NCBI GenBank assembly: GCA_015492875.1
Contig: WGEI01000030.1
Coordinates: 1-5,689 of the forward strand
Source: Anaerolineae bacterium
GTDB lineage: Bacteria; Chloroflexota; Anaerolineae; Aggregatilineales; Phototrophicaceae
Direction: 5' to 3'
Length of the DNA stretch: 5,689 nt
Below, piece by piece: positions 5,355 through 5,689 of this stretch. The translations under genes and the position numbers were made by a program. Position 1 is the first letter of the stretch. Every line of letters starts with the position of its first letter. Under the pieces are notes generated by a model. It saw only the letters and a program-made list of their open reading frames with translations, was not told the origin of the DNA and ran no database searches.

Positions 5355-5689
5355 ATGAATGATTTCAATGATGAGCTAGATAGTATCTTTGCCGATGATT
5401 GGCCAGAAGACCATCGCTCTGGCATTGTGGCGGTTATTGGTCGGCCTAATGTAGGAAAATCAACGCTTATCAACCGCATACTTGGCGAAAAAATTGCGAT
5501 TGTCGCGCCAAAACCACAGACAACACGCAAGCAACAATTGGGTATTTATACTGTCGAAAAGGGGCAGATTATATTTGTTGATACTCCTGGTATCCATAAG
5601 CCATATCATAAGCTCGGCGAGTATATGGTGCAGGAAGCGCGCCGCGCCTTGCGGGATGCTGATTTGATTGTATGGATTATGGACTTGAC
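5355..5689 (+). CDS. era: GTPase Era, 3'-truncated by the window edge
   Basis: Era binds the 3' end of 16S rRNA and helps 30S subunit maturation as a GTP-dependent checkpoint. The visible 111 codons hold the start of the G domain: G1 GRPNVGKST at residues 29-37, G2 in KPQTTR (T56/T57), and G3 DTPGIHKP starting at D76. The Era-specific segment HKLGEYMVQEARRALRDADL follows. The PQTTR and DTPGIHKP motifs separate Era from EngA, MnmE and other relatives. The NKxD motif and the KH domain lie beyond the window. The start is uncertain. ATG 5355 gives a 22-residue acidic N-terminus, longer than in many Era proteins. GTG 5343 and ATG 5301 are in frame, and the latter would overlap the previous gene. 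None has a strong ribosome binding site; only a weak GAGA at 5337-5340 is near. A TATAAT at 5321-5326 could be a -10 but lacks a matching -35, so read-through from upstream is likely. Confidence 0.94.
   Translation, partial: MNDFNDELDSIFADDWPEDHRSGIVAVIGRPNVGKSTLINRILGEKIAIVAPKPQTTRKQQLGIYTVEKGQIIFVDTPGIHKPYHKLGEYMVQEARRALRDADLIVWIMDL

Overview
The window is bacterial chromosomal DNA of intermediate GC content, densely packed with housekeeping and central-carbon genes. No mobile element, phage gene, CRISPR array, rRNA or tRNA is visible. The best clue to the host is the lactate-dehydrogenase-like malate dehydrogenase, whose sequence resembles the Chloroflexus-type enzyme. I infer a Chloroflexota member, perhaps an Anaerolineae-like lineage, with moderate confidence.

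Layout. (1) Positions 1-1197, plus strand: the 3' three quarters of fmt (methionyl-tRNA formyltransferase), overlapped by 8 bases by a YkgJ/UPF0153-type cysteine-cluster protein. (2) Positions 1198-1501: a convergent gap that holds the intrinsic terminator of the minus-strand unit and no gene I can support. (3) Positions 1502-4188, minus strand: pckA (ATP-dependent PEP carboxykinase) followed by mdh, separated by 125 bases that contain a hairpin plus T-run oriented the opposite way. (4) Positions 4189-4533: a divergent control region. It has promoter-like elements on both strands, several palindromes, and an unusual pckA leader in which a strong Shine-Dalgarno-like sequence lies far from the start codon with an inverted repeat between them. 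(5) Positions 4534-5689, plus strand: a small two-helix membrane protein with a His/Asp/Glu-rich tail, an unrecognised 171-residue soluble protein, and the 5' third of era (ribosome-assembly GTPase). The three are closely spaced and probably co-transcribed.

How they fit together. pckA and mdh form a malate-oxaloacetate-PEP module linking the TCA cycle to gluconeogenesis. fmt and era belong to translation initiation and ribosome maturation. The cysteine-cluster protein and the two small genes upstream of era are the poorly characterised parts. Nothing here amounts to a clearly new system. The items most worth a second look are the pckA leader, the six-residue insertion in the malate dehydrogenase specificity loop, and the two unknown genes placed before era.
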